Assembly: GCA_030615565.1 (NCBI GenBank)
Contig: JAUWZC010000019.1
Span: 1-17,623 of the forward strand
Reading direction: 5' to 3'
Length of the DNA: 17,623 nucleotides
Source: Desulfobacteraceae bacterium
GTDB taxonomy: Bacteria > Desulfobacterota > DSM-4660 > Desulfatiglandales > B25-G16
The notes below the pieces were generated by a model that saw nothing but the letters and a program-made list of their open reading frames with translations, searched no databases and had not been told where the DNA came from. Positions 1 to 7,143 of the stretch are shown piece by piece. A program made the translations under genes and the position numbers. Positions within the stretch are counted from its first letter, which is position 1, and each line of letters begins with the position of its first letter.

Positions 1-56
1 TCAAATCGTTCTATTCTCATGCCTTCTCCATTCAGAACTTACGAATTAACGGCTTA

Positions 57-82
57 GACCTGCCCGACGGACGGCAGGCGGG
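57..82. repeat. 26-bp GC-rich palindromic repeat, copy 1
   Basis: The unit has 6-bp arms CCTGCC and GGCAGG around an 8-nt loop and is followed by CGGG. An identical 26-bp copy lies at 11748-11773, and a degenerate relative (GATCTGCCTGCGGCGGGC) lies at 16036-16053. It sits downstream of priA on the minus strand and could form a hairpin in that transcript. No T-run follows, so I do not call it an intrinsic terminator. Confidence 0.75.
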
Positions 83-90
83 TTTTCGGT

Positions 91-134
91 GAACCCTGAA
101 CATTTGAACCTTTGAACCCTGAACCCATGAACGG
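91..134. repeat. Degenerate GAACC tandem repeat
   Basis: Short units of the type GAACCCT / GAACCTTT / GAACCCAT are repeated about six times between the palindrome and the priA stop codon. The same word occurs at 6036-6066 (as GGTTCA on the plus strand) and at 6209-6237, so it is an intergenic repeat type of this genome and not a local slip. Confidence 0.65.
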
Positions 135-146
135 TTACCTAAGATC

Positions 147-2450
147 TCACATCATCTGATACGGATCGACATCGATTATCATTCTTATCCCGCTTGAACT
201 CAGGATCTGGGCAGAGAATTTCTCTACCTCTTTTAATAATTGGTTGAGGTATTTGGAGGTGCTGGATTTGATAAGTATCTGCTGCCTGTACTTCCCTTTT
301 AGCTTTGCTATAGGGGCCTCAACAGGACCAAGAACCTCTATAGAATTTTTTCCTTTTGACTGTTTTTTTAAGGTATTACGGATTTTTATTCCTATACTCC
401 GAGCTATTTCTTCTGTCTTTGTCTTACTATTTCCAAGGAATCGCACATTGGCTATCAAGGAAAATGGCGGATAGTTGACCTGCTGCCTGAGACCTATTTC
501 ATGGGAGAAAAATTTTTCATAATCATGATCTTTTGTGGCACTAATTGCATAGTGTGATGGATTGAATGTCTGGATGATGACCTTTCCGGGAACGTTGCCT
601 CTTCCAGTCCTGCCTGCTACCTGGGAAAGTAGCTGAAAGGTAACCTCTCCGGCACGGAAATCCGGGTAATTCAAGGATAGATCAGCAGAGATCACCCCAA
701 CAAGGGTTACATTGGGAAAGTCGTGGCCCTTGGTAACCATCTGTGTCCCAACAAGTATATCCGTTTCGCGCTGCATGAATCGCTTCAAGACCTGTTGTAC
801 CTCACCCTTATGCTTCATGGTATCCCTGTCCATCCTCTCTACTTGTGCCTCTGGAAATACATCCTTTAATACCTCTACCACCCTTTCTGTACCAAATCCA
901 TATGGTTTTAGGTTCTCCTTTTTGCAGACCGGGCAACTATTGGGGGGCTTTATCCTAAAGCCACAGTAATGACAAATCAGATTGTTTCCATATTTATGAT
1001 AGGTCAGGCTTACCTCACAGTTTGGGCACCTTATGGCCTCTCCGCAAAACCTGCAAAGGTAAAGAGAGCTGAATCCCCTCCTGTTCAAAAACAGTATAGT
1101 CTGTTTTCCTTGATCCAGATTTTCCACAATAGCCTTCTTTAAGGGGGGGCTCATTATATTATCATCCCGCACAGCGGGACCTCTCTCAAATCTTGTCATA
1201 TCTATAACTGTTACATCTGGGAGTTCCCTCTTGAGAATCCTTTTTGGCATGGTGAGAAAGCCATATTTGCCTTTCGCAGCATTCTGGTAAGACTGTATCG
1301 AAGGGGTTCCGGAACCAAGTATAACAAGGGCTCCTGAGAGTTTTGCCCTAACTATTGCGGCATCCCTTGCCTGGTAGCGAAATTTCTCCTCCTGCTTATA
1401 AGAGAGATCATGCTCCTCATCAATAATAATGAGGCCGAGCTTGGAAAGGGGGGCATAAAGAGCTGATCTGGCTCCTATAACCACATCGGCATCTCCCTTT
1501 GCTATTCTGATCCATTGATCGTATCTTTCCCCAGTTGAAAGAGCGCTATGAAGGATAGCCACCCTATCTTTAAAGCGGGATTTAAAAAGAGATGCCATAG
1601 AAACAGTCAGGGCTATCTCTGGTACCATTATTATGGATTGCTTTCCCAACTCTTTGGTAACCTTGATAGCATGGTAATAAACCTCTGTTTTGCCACTGCC
1701 AGTTACCCCATGCAAGAGACAGGTAAAAAAGGCGTTGTCCTTGAGTTTTTCGGATATATTTTCCAAGACCTCTTTCTGTTTTGAATTAAGAGGTGGTGGG
1801 TTAGGGGAAATAAAGAGGGTTTCACTTGCTATATCCCTTACAACCGCCTTGAGATATTTTTTCAGCAATCCCCTCTTAACCCATTTATCCACGAGGTAGG
1901 CCCCATTGTTAAAGGTTGCCTTTAACTCATGCAAGGAGATCTCTTTCTTGATAATAATCATCTCTAAGAATTCGCCTTCGTTTTTCGGTGCTCTTTTATG
2001 TTCAAAAAGTGATCTGTCAATATAGGCACCTTTCTTTATGCTGATGAAAACCATTTTTAAAAGTCCAACCCTGTCCAGCCATCCCTTGGCGGGCATCTCT
2101 GTGCCATCAGGAATTCGCACATTTAAGCCTGTTGGGAGGGCAGTTTTTATTACCAGGCCGATTGGATATAGGTAATAGCTAGAAAGCCATTCGAAGAATT
2201 CAACCATATTTGGAGGGAAAAGTGGGTAAGAGTCAATAATAGCGTTTATATCCATTAAACCTTTTCTTTTTTCAGGCGGGATAATCCTAAGGATATAAGC
2301 GGTTACCTTTCGTCCTGAAAAGGAAACAAGGACTCTTTTGCCCACTGCTACCTTCTTTATAAGGTCACCTTTTACTGTATAGGTGAATGTTCCACTTATT
2401 GGAAGGGCAACGGCGACACGAATGTATATCTTTGGCAAGGATTCAAACAT
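147..2450 (-). CDS. priA: Primosomal protein N' (replication restart helicase PriA)
   Basis: A superfamily 2 DNA helicase that recognises stalled or collapsed forks and reloads the replicative helicase. The 767-residue length is usual for the family. Domain order: N-terminal 3'-DNA-binding region (about 1-105), winged-helix region (about 110-205), helicase lobe 1 with Walker A GVTGSGKT (248-255) and DEEH box (344-347), then lobe 2 with GTQMVTKGHDFP (569-580) and the QVAGRTGRG motif (610-618). Between the lobe 2 segments lies the zinc-binding insert, whose eight cysteines (466, 469, 475, 478, 493, 496, 506, 509) are all present. The ATG at 2448-2450 has no clear Shine-Dalgarno sequence, but the N-terminus aligns with the family pattern. 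No neighbour on the same strand is close, so it is probably transcribed alone. All catalytic motifs are intact, and I see no frameshift. Confidence 0.97.
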   Translation of the reverse strand: MFESLPKIYIRVAVALPISGTFTYTVKGDLIKKVAVGKRVLVSFSGRKVTAYILRIIPPEKRKGLMDINAIIDSYPLFPPNMVEFFEWLSSYYLYPIGLVIKTALPTGLNVRIPDGTEMPAKGWLDRVGLLKMVFISIKKGAYIDRSLFEHKRAPKNEGEFLEMIIIKKEISLHELKATFNNGAYLVDKWVKRGLLKKYLKAVVRDIASETLFISPNPPPLNSKQKEVLENISEKLKDNAFFTCLLHGVTGSGKTEVYYHAIKVTKELGKQSIIMVPEIALTVSMASLFKSRFKDRVAILHSALSTGERYDQWIRIAKGDADVVIGARSALYAPLSKLGLIIIDEEHDLSYKQEEKFRYQARDAAIVRAKLSGALVILGSGTPSIQSYQNAAKGKYGFLTMPKRILKRELPDVTVIDMTRFERGPAVRDDNIMSPPLKKAIVENLDQGKQTILFLNRRGFSSLYLCRFCGEAIRCPNCEVSLTYHKYGNNLICHYCGFRIKPPNSCPVCKKENLKPYGFGTERVVEVLKDVFPEAQVERMDRDTMKHKGEVQQVLKRFMQRETDILVGTQMVTKGHDFPNVTLVGVISADLSLNYPDFRAGEVTFQLLSQVAGRTGRGNVPGKVIIQTFNPSHYAISATKDHDYEKFFSHEIGLRQQVNYPPFSLIANVRFLGNSKTKTEEIARSIGIKIRNTLKKQSKGKNSIEVLGPVEAPIAKLKGKYRQQILIKSSTSKYLNQLLKEVEKFSAQILSSSGIRMIIDVDPYQMM

Positions 2451-2524
2451 AAGTGATCAATTTTCTGCATTATTTTTCTTTCGAATATGCACAATAAGAT
2501 ATGGAAAAAATCCTAATTTCTAAA

Positions 2525-2628
2525 CCCCTGGCCCAGACCTGGCTTAAAGAGATTGAGTCTATCGCCACTGAAACCATAATTTTACCGAGACAGAATTATA
2601 TTCATGCCACTTCGCGCCAGGGCAGGCC
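2525..2628 (+). repeat. Family 1 interspersed repeat, copy A (conserved ends, 70-bp core)
   Basis: The left end is CCCCTGGCCCAGACCTGG (2525-2542) and the right end is CGCGCCAGGGCAGGCC (2613-2628), with a 70-bp core between. CCCTGGC in the left end is the exact reverse complement of GCCAGGG in the right end, so the ends can pair. The same ends recur in copies B, C and D with unrelated cores. Copy E (14091-14194) is an inverted near-identical copy, including the core (2 differences in 70) and about 15 bp of flank. It lies in AT-rich simple text next to the S23 pseudogene. Confidence 0.85.
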
Positions 2629-2665
2629 TAAACAATTTCAAAATCCAAAATCACAATATCAAAAC
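2629..2665. repeat. AT-rich flank of the S23 pseudogene (3' side)
   Basis: The text CTAAACAATTTCAAAATCC...CAATATCAAAAC directly follows copy A and abuts the S23 pseudogene stop codon. Related text, inverted, lies upstream of the pseudogene start (3129-3165), and another version follows copy D (13880-13910). The pseudogene is therefore bracketed by loosely inverted simple sequence. This resembles the inverted ends of 23S rRNA intervening sequences, but the match is degenerate. Confidence 0.5.
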
Positions 2666-3128
2666 TTATTTTGTCTTCTCCAGTATGGCGCTAAAGATTT
2701 TTATAAGCTCAGTTGCTTCCTTAATCAATAATTACCTTTGTTTTTCAGCTTGTTAGCCATCTACTTCAGCAAGGTTCAGTCAATACCGGCTTTCTTTAGC
2801 TTCTTTTCGACAGATCTTGACCCTCATGACAAAATCTTTTTTTACTTAAAGACTCATTCGCTTTTTACCCTGTTAAATAATATGCTTGAACCAACGACCA
2901 AAATTGCAAATCCTCATTAATTTCCAAAGTATTAAGACAATATTTAAGTTCTATTTAACAGGGCAGGTAGTTTGCTCCGACAAAGCCAGAAGCCCGGACA
3001 AGTTGTTTTATTATTTCAATGTTGGCTATGGTCTTTGGAAGATTTTTAACAAACTTTATTATCTCCTTTGCGAACTTTAAAGTTCGTTTCTCTAAATCAT
3101 ACTGTTTTGTGTTTCTTATTTTGGTCAT
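2666..3128 (-). pseudogene. Four-helix-bundle protein (S23 / 23S rRNA intervening-sequence protein), disrupted
   Basis: Read on the minus strand from the ATG at 3126-3128, codons 1-54 give a typical S23 N-terminus: MTKIRNTKQYDLEKRTLKFA, then KEIIKFVKNLPKTIANIEII and KQLVRASGFVGANY. A 96-bp inverted-repeat element (2868-2963) then interrupts the frame and brings a stop. Homology resumes at 2867 with KANESLSKK, DFVMRVKICRKEAKESRY and finally LIKEATELIKIFSAILEKTK, ending at the TAA at 2666-2668. Further damage: one extra base in the 7-T run at 2837-2843, and in-frame stops at 2780-2782 (where the family usually has Trp), 2753-2755 and 2732-2734. Without the element the coding length is about 122 codons, the usual family length. 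The intact protein is a small helical bundle, best known from intervening sequences in 23S rRNA; its role outside rRNA operons is not established. There is no rRNA here, so this is an orphan copy. The reconstruction is my own translation. Confidence 0.88.
2868..2963. mobile_element. Family 2 inverted-repeat element (96 bp) inserted in the S23 gene
   Basis: Perfect 12-bp terminal inverted repeats CCCTGTTAAATA (2868-2879) and TATTTAACAGGG (2952-2963) enclose a 72-bp core. A second element with the same design (CCCCGTTAGATA ends, 73-bp core) is at 13915-14011; the ends match at 10 of 12 positions, while the cores do not resemble each other. The insertion splits the S23 reading frame immediately after codon 55, which fixes the element boundary independently. 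No clear target-site duplication is visible, though the repaired frame seems about one codon longer than the family pattern. It carries no ORF, so if mobile it would move with a protein supplied elsewhere. Confidence 0.75.
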
Positions 3129-3165
3129 TTGGATTTGTTTAGTATTTAGAATTTAGAATTTTTTG
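3129..3165. repeat. AT-rich flank of the S23 pseudogene (5' side)
   Basis: On the minus strand this reads TTCTAAATACTAAACAAATCC just before the ATG of the pseudogene. The same phrase (AAATACTAAACAAACCC) follows copy D at 13881-13897. It is loosely the inverse of the flank on the other side (2629-2665). Confidence 0.45.
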
Positions 3166-3185
3166 GTTAACAGGCTATTTCGTGA

Positions 3186-3920
3186 TTATTTACTCTTCTC
3201 AAATTTAGCCCTAATTTGGGGTATATCAAACAGAGATACATCAATAGGCAGGTTTGCTTTAATGTCCTTTACTGTATATTCCTCTGTAATATCGCCTTTA
3301 TATGAATAGACAATCTGGAATGGATACCAGGTATGCTCCATGAACTCAAAATAGTCGGAAAAATGAAAAAGATAATCACCATATTTGAGAATGATGGGAA
3401 AAAATTGCTCCTTATCAACAAGAAGCCTGGCACTTCCCTCTTCTTTTTCCCCTATCAGGTATGCTATCTTGCCCTCAAATCTCGTTAGGAATACCTTATC
3501 AATGCTTATGCCTACCTCTTTAAGCATTTCTGATAATCTCTCTGGATCATGGGCTAAAAGAAGAAAACGATAAATGAAATCATAGCTTTCACCATCATAG
3601 GTAATCCTTCCGTTGATAATTCTCAAGGTTTTTGGGCTGTTATGGATTATGAGGCGTTTACCAGGTTGACCTGGAATTTCTGACCTGTAGAGATAAGGAG
3701 AACCCAAAGAGACGATCTCACCAAAAGCCTTTTCCTTTTCCTGATTTAGGTCTTTAATTTTCGTATGTTGGATTATTCTTAATGTCTTGATATTAGCAAA
3801 TTTATTGGTCATAATCGCTATGATCTGAGATGAAGGAAGCACATAAGGCAGTCCAGTTGATGGTAGAATAGGTATAATAATTAAAGATAGTGCAATCAGG
3901 AAGTTTGATCTTTTTGCCAT
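3186..3920 (-). CDS. LolA-like periplasmic protein, probable outer-membrane lipoprotein carrier or sensor
   Basis: A 244-residue protein with an N-terminal hydrophobic stretch (about 7-22, FLIALSLIIIPILPS) acting as a signal peptide or anchor. The rest is rich in beta-strands with the LolA/LolB-type layout: TNKFANIKTLRIIQHTKIK near the start, GRITYDGESYDFIYRF in the middle and a C-terminal VKDIKANLPIDVSLFDIP. That C-terminal pattern (DIKxNxPIDxSLFDIP) is common in LolA-fold lipoprotein-sorting relatives. Known LolA proteins ferry lipoproteins across the periplasm; whether this one does cannot be decided here. It starts 25 bp inside the 3' end of the upstream M23 gene, with GAGGT just before the ATG at 3918-3920, so the two are probably translationally coupled. 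A MucB/RseB-like sensory role is an alternative. Confidence 0.6.
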   Translation of the reverse strand: MAKRSNFLIALSLIIIPILPSTGLPYVLPSSQIIAIMTNKFANIKTLRIIQHTKIKDLNQEKEKAFGEIVSLGSPYLYRSEIPGQPGKRLIIHNSPKTLRIINGRITYDGESYDFIYRFLLLAHDPERLSEMLKEVGISIDKVFLTRFEGKIAYLIGEKEEGSARLLVDKEQFFPIILKYGDYLFHFSDYFEFMEHTWYPFQIVYSYKGDITEEYTVKDIKANLPIDVSLFDIPQIRAKFEKSK

Positions 3921-5185
3921 ACCTCGTCCATTTGAAGGATCAACTCATTAAATCTCTTTTTATCGTTCTTGCTCAATATAAAGGCAGGTGGAGATTTGAT
4001 CCTGAGAGGATTTACAAACCTCCCCCTTTTTTTCACACTAAAATCAAGATGGGGTCCGGTTGACAACCCAGAGGAACCCACGTAGCCAATCACATCTCCT
4101 TGCCTAACCCTTGAACCTTTCTTGAGACCTTTTGCAAACCTGCTAAGATGGCCATAACTGGTTTCATATATGTGATTGTGTCGTATCCTCATATAACGTC
4201 CATATCCTCCCTTCCATCCAATAAAGGTTATCCGGCCATTCCCTACAGACTCCACTGGTGTTCCAATTGGCGCAGCATAATCAACACCATAGTGGGGTCT
4301 ATAGATCTTCAAAATCGGATGAAATCTCTTTAAAGAGAAATGGGAGCTGATCCTACTATATCTTAGGGGAGATTTTAAAAAGGCCTTCCTTAGGCTTTCC
4401 CCTTTCTTGTTGTAATAGCATGATCTGCTTTTAGAATCAGTAAAATAAAAGGATTTGTAAACTCTTTTCTGATTTACAAATCTAACTGCGAGCACCTTTC
4501 CATGGCCTATACATTTCCCTTTCCTGTATTGCTTTTCAAAAATTACTTGAAAGGTATCTCCAGGCCTAATATCAACTAAAAAATCTATATCCCATGCAAA
4601 GATATCAGCAATTTCCATGATAACGTCAGAGGTTATGCCCCTGTCAATAGCCGATTGGTAAAAGGAATTGGATACCTCTCCATTAATTACTGTTGGAACG
4701 GTTACTTTTGAAGTAAAAACAAGACTGGCGAAGAAATCATGACCGCTCCTGATAATATGGAGGGTCTTCGCTGGTGTTAGATAAAGGGAAACCTTTTCGA
4801 CTTTTTCGCTCTGTTTATTGAGCCATATATCGATTGTTTGGCCTGCTCTGGCCTTGGATAAATCAAAAAATGGCCTAATCGCATCATTTATCAGCACAAT
4901 ACTTTGGGCTGAGATTCCATTTCCTGCTAAAAGTTCGTAAAATGTTTCTCCCTTTGTAAAGTATTCTCTTATCCTTTTATGGTTTGTAAACCACTTCTGC
5001 CTTGACTCAAAATAATCGTTGTAACTAACCAAATGGGGTATAATTAATTTATCCGTGGCTGCTATATCAGCACGTGATCGGAAAAGGATGAGCAAGCTTA
5101 CAACAATCAATCCAATAATAAAAAAAAGGAGAAAAATCCTGTCCCATCTAAGGGTGTTTGTGGATTTATTAATCTTCTGGTTCAA
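3896..5185 (-). CDS. M23 family murein DD-endopeptidase, MepM/YebA-like, membrane-anchored
   Basis: A peptidoglycan hydrolase expected to cut cross-links in the periplasm. The 429-residue protein has one N-terminal transmembrane segment (about 16-37). A LysM/OapA-like region follows (about 76-125, KGETFYELLAGNGISAQ...ARAGQTIDIWL), then a linker domain (about 175-270) and the LytM/M23 domain (about 285-395). Metal and catalytic residues visible are H298 and D302 in HYGVDYAAP, H346 in YGHLS, and H379 in GPHLDF. The last motif is HLD where the textbook form is HLH (D381 replaces a zinc-ligand histidine); I have the impression HLDF/HLDY is seen in other Gram-negative homologues, so I would not call it dead. 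The start is a TTG at 5183-5185 with a weak Shine-Dalgarno (AAAGAAG); no later Met occurs before the catalytic half. The 3' end overlaps the LolA-like gene by 25 bp. Confidence 0.93.
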   Translation of the reverse strand: MNQKINKSTNTLRWDRIFLLFFIIGLIVVSLLILFRSRADIAATDKLIIPHLVSYNDYFESRQKWFTNHKRIREYFTKGETFYELLAGNGISAQSIVLINDAIRPFFDLSKARAGQTIDIWLNKQSEKVEKVSLYLTPAKTLHIIRSGHDFFASLVFTSKVTVPTVINGEVSNSFYQSAIDRGITSDVIMEIADIFAWDIDFLVDIRPGDTFQVIFEKQYRKGKCIGHGKVLAVRFVNQKRVYKSFYFTDSKSRSCYYNKKGESLRKAFLKSPLRYSRISSHFSLKRFHPILKIYRPHYGVDYAAPIGTPVESVGNGRITFIGWKGGYGRYMRIRHNHIYETSYGHLSRFAKGLKKGSRVRQGDVIGYVGSSGLSTGPHLDFSVKKRGRFVNPLRIKSPPAFILSKNDKKRFNELILQMDEVWQKDQTS

Positions 5186-5262
5186 TCTTCTTTATCTTTA
5201 GGGTTATCTTTAAGAATAAGATAATTCTTTTTTAATTATTCTTAATATTTTGATAAAAATAG

Positions 5263-5291
5263 TTGACATATTAATTTCTTTATATTATTAA
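5263..5291 (+). promoter_or_regulatory. Sigma70-type promoter for the small Cys-rich ORF
   Basis: A perfect -35 TTGACA (5263-5268), a 17-bp spacer and a -10 TATTAA (5286-5291) lie in very AT-rich DNA about 60 bp upstream of the ATG at 5350. The region 5200-5330 also contains the upstream DNA of the divergent M23 gene, so this spacer is a bidirectional control region. Confidence 0.6.
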
Positions 5292-5349
5292 ATATAAAAA
5301 TTATAACATATATATATTTAATTATAAACAACTTTAGAGAGGAAATCTG

Positions 5350-5547
5350 ATGGCAGACTATATATTTTGCTTAAGGAAGAAGAATAATCCCCGTATAGAT
5401 GTTCGAATATGCCAGAAAAAATGTCTTTTTAAAGATGAATGCCCGGAGTTTCTGGACTATCAAAGGAGTTCAACTGATCAATCCTCGATCTTAAATTCAA
5501 GGTTGATCATATCACCTCTGCTAAATCCCATAGCATCAAAAAATTGA
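5350..5547 (+). CDS. Small cysteine-rich protein, possible zinc-binding, unknown function
   Basis: A 65-codon ORF with a strong Shine-Dalgarno (AGAGAGGAA, 7 nt from the ATG) and a good promoter upstream, so it is very likely translated. The first 38 residues look like a real protein: C7, C21, C25 and C31 (CLRKKNNPRIDV, then CQKKCLFKDEC) could bind a metal ion or iron-sulfur cluster. The last 25 residues (from about codon 43) are read antisense through the 3' end of the GNAT gene, a 70-bp convergent overlap, and have the composition of a shadow frame. The original stop may have been lost, or the tail may be dispensable. I do not recognise a named family. Confidence 0.6.
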   Translation: MADYIFCLRKKNNPRIDVRICQKKCLFKDECPEFLDYQRSSTDQSSILNSRLIISPLLNPIASKN

Positions 5548-5936
5548 AGAAGACCCCAGTCCCGCCAGTTTACAAGGGTGTATACTGTATCGACACCTAC
5601 CTTTTTCATATAATTGATTATCTCTTCTATTAACATCTTGGCCACACCCTTTTTCTGATAAGATGGATCAACTCCGATCGTATCTATCCAGCCAATATTC
5701 TCTGGCACACCATATTCCCATCCACTTGCGTCCCCTAAAATAAAGCCTACAACCTTGCCCTCCATTTCTGCTACAAGCGACGGGAGAGGTGATTTCTTTT
5801 CTGTCAGCTCAACCTTTTTTTCCCAGTAATCTGGCCTCTTTTCTCCAAGAACCTGGCTGTCTATCTCAATGATCCTATCAAGATCATCATCCCTCATTAC
5901 TCTAATAATTGGGGCTTCACCTGTTATAGTTGCCAT
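5478..5936 (-). CDS. GNAT family N-acetyltransferase (RimI-like)
   Basis: A 152-residue single-domain acetyltransferase expected to move an acetyl group from acetyl-CoA to an amine. Motif A, the pyrophosphate-binding loop, is clear: IGVDPSYQKKGVAKMLIEE with Q94-x-x-G97-x-A99. Earlier strands LVAEMEGKVVGFILGD (54-69) and the C-terminal VNWRDWGLLQFFDAMGF (motif B region) complete the fold. The start at 5934-5936 is supported by a strong AGGAGGAGAAT ribosome-binding site. The substrate cannot be told; small RimI-like proteins acetylate ribosomal protein N-termini, lysines or small molecules. It converges on the small Cys-rich ORF and overlaps it by 70 bp. Confidence 0.9.
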   Translation of the reverse strand: MATITGEAPIIRVMRDDDLDRIIEIDSQVLGEKRPDYWEKKVELTEKKSPLPSLVAEMEGKVVGFILGDASGWEYGVPENIGWIDTIGVDPSYQKKGVAKMLIEEIINYMKKVGVDTVYTLVNWRDWGLLQFFDAMGFSRGDMINLEFKIED

Positions 5937-6016
5937 ATTCTCCTCCTTTCTTTTAATGAAGTTAAAGTTATTGTTAATATCTCATTATGGCAGTAGAAAA
6001 TCCCTCTTATAAATAT

Positions 6017-6248
6017 GTGTAACTACTCAGGTTGTCAGGTTCACGGTTCAAGGTTCACGGTTGGTTGCCTTATCTTCATACTGGTTTATGTTCATCATTT
6101 TCTAACCCCTGGCCCAGACCTGGTTTAGCAGTCCTTTTCGTAGAATCCTTGGGCGTAGTGTTCAGAAGAACCGTTTAAAGCGCACGTTACGTCGCTCCAG
6201 GGCAGGCTTGAACCATGAACCCCTGAACTTTGAACCTGAGTAGTAACA
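6017..6248. repeat. Composite inverted repeat with GGTTCA/TGAACC arms, holding copy B
   Basis: The outer ends contain a perfect 12-bp inverted repeat, ACTACTCAGGTT near 6022-6033 and AACCTGAGTAGT at 6233-6244. Inside each end are GGTTCA-type repeats (6036-6066) and their inverse TGAACC-type repeats (6209-6237), so the arms extend imperfectly to about 45 bp. Copy B of family 1 (6106-6207) lies in the middle. A related end, ACCTGAGTAATTACT, occurs at 11949-11963. There is no ORF in this 464-bp spacer. Confidence 0.7.
6106..6207 (+). repeat. Family 1 interspersed repeat, copy B (69-bp core)
   Basis: The left end CCCCTGGCCCAGACCTGG (6106-6123) is identical to copy A. The right end CGCTCCAGGGCAGGC (6193-6207) has one change from the CGCGCC consensus. 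The 69-bp core does not resemble the other cores. It is nested between inverted GGTTCA/TGAACC arms. Confidence 0.85.
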
Positions 6249-6326
6249 AATATGTTATATATAAATATTGTTAATGTTAAAAAAAGTTTGTTCCTATCTT
6301 ATACATGCTATAATAAAGTTTTTCTA

Positions 6327-6354
6327 TTGACAAAAAGATACAACTTTGTTTAAT
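6327..6354 (+). promoter_or_regulatory. Sigma70-type promoter for the rhodanese gene
   Basis: TTGACA (6327-6332), a 16-bp spacer and TTTAAT (6349-6354, 5 of 6 matches) lie about 50 bp before the start codon. A TATAAT at 6309-6314 is a second possible -10, but its -35 is poor. Confidence 0.55.
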
Positions 6355-6401
6355 TCAATCGTAATCTTGCATAAGCCAGACAAAGATAGCTAAGGAGAAA
6401 A

Positions 6402-7037
6402 TTGATTAACATGAAGAAATTATTTTTTATTCTGTTAGGATCATTCATTTGGTTAACTGCCTTTTTTCAGGTAACTATTTGGGCAGAAGAACCTAAAGAC
6501 ATCTTATCCATTGAGGCCTATGACATGCTCAATACCGTTCCTAATACATATCTGATTGATGTTAGGACAAGAGCAGAATATCAATTGATAGGGCACCCAC
6601 CAATGGCCTACCTTTTTCCCTACTTTTTTTTGACCAATAAACTTGGAAAAAAGGGAGAAAACTGGATATATCAATTCAACAAAAATAAAAAAGCCTTTGT
6701 AGAGGAAATAAGGAAGAAGTTTCAAAAAACAAACAACCTCCTAATACTATGCAGAGATGGTACCAGGAGCATCTTGGCAGCCAAAGAGCTTATAAAAAAT
6801 GGTTTCAAACATGTTTACAATGTAAAGGATGGATTTGAAGGGCCACTGTTTCCATTCTTTGAAGATAAGAATAGGCATAAATTTTATAGACAACTAGCTC
6901 ACAGAAACAAAATTCCTACTTATAATCATCGCCATTTTTATGGATGGCAGTGGTGGGGCCTACCCTGGACCTATGATATAGACAGCAAATATATCTATCC
7001 TCCTGATAAAATTCCAAAAAAAGAAAAAAAGAAATAG
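6402..7037 (+). CDS. Exported rhodanese-domain protein
   Basis: A 211-residue protein with a signal peptide (hydrophobic 7-27, likely cleavage after WA at 27-28), so the rhodanese domain (about 35-155) should act in the periplasm. The active-site loop is CRDGTR with C117, and LIDVRTRAEY (51-60) is the usual conserved strand. Rhodaneses carry sulfur as a cysteine persulfide; the physiological donor and acceptor are not evident. The GHPPMAY segment after the first strand and the aromatic tail YGWQWWGLPWTYDID (180-194) fit a subgroup of exported rhodaneses whose C-terminus ends in a GLPWTY-like motif; this is recalled family knowledge. Start: AAGGAG (6392-6397) lies 4 nt from the TTG at 6402 and 13 nt from the ATG at 6411; either is possible and both keep the signal peptide. 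No partner gene is adjacent. Confidence 0.85.
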   Translation: MINMKKLFFILLGSFIWLTAFFQVTIWAEEPKDILSIEAYDMLNTVPNTYLIDVRTRAEYQLIGHPPMAYLFPYFFLTNKLGKKGENWIYQFNKNKKAFVEEIRKKFQKTNNLLILCRDGTRSILAAKELIKNGFKHVYNVKDGFEGPLFPFFEDKNRHKFYRQLAHRNKIPTYNHRHFYGWQWWGLPWTYDIDSKYIYPPDKIPKKEKKK

Positions 7038-7062
7038 AAGTAGGCCTAGTGAAGCTTCGACT

Positions 7063-7090
7063 CCCCGGCCCGTAACGGCCTGGGATGGGC
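7063..7090. repeat. GC-rich palindromic box downstream of the rhodanese gene
   Basis: CCCCGGCCCGTAAC followed by GGCCTGGGATGGG can fold through GGCC/GGCC with flanking CCC/GGG. It looks like a variant of the family 1 left end (CCCCTGGCCCAGACCTGG). It could end the rhodanese transcript, but there is no T-run. The rest of 7038-7415 holds copy C, another palindrome (7339-7373) and AT-rich text, with no supportable gene. Confidence 0.45.
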
Positions 7091-7143
7091 AAATCGACGA
7101 GGCGCAATGTAAGTAAGAAAATACGAAATTCGAATATCGAAAT

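Noticed and set aside
57..82. Rho-independent terminator after priA
   Set aside because: The hairpin is plausible but no T-run follows on the priA-sense strand, so I list it only as a repeat. The same applies to the palindromes at 7063 and 7339.
712..1899. Plus-strand ORFs of 60-85 codons within priA
   Set aside because: Antisense shadows of an intact, conserved priA.
2501..3080. Small plus-strand ORFs in the priA-LolA spacer
   Set aside because: They run through repeat copy A and antisense to the S23 pseudogene; their residues show no protein-like pattern.
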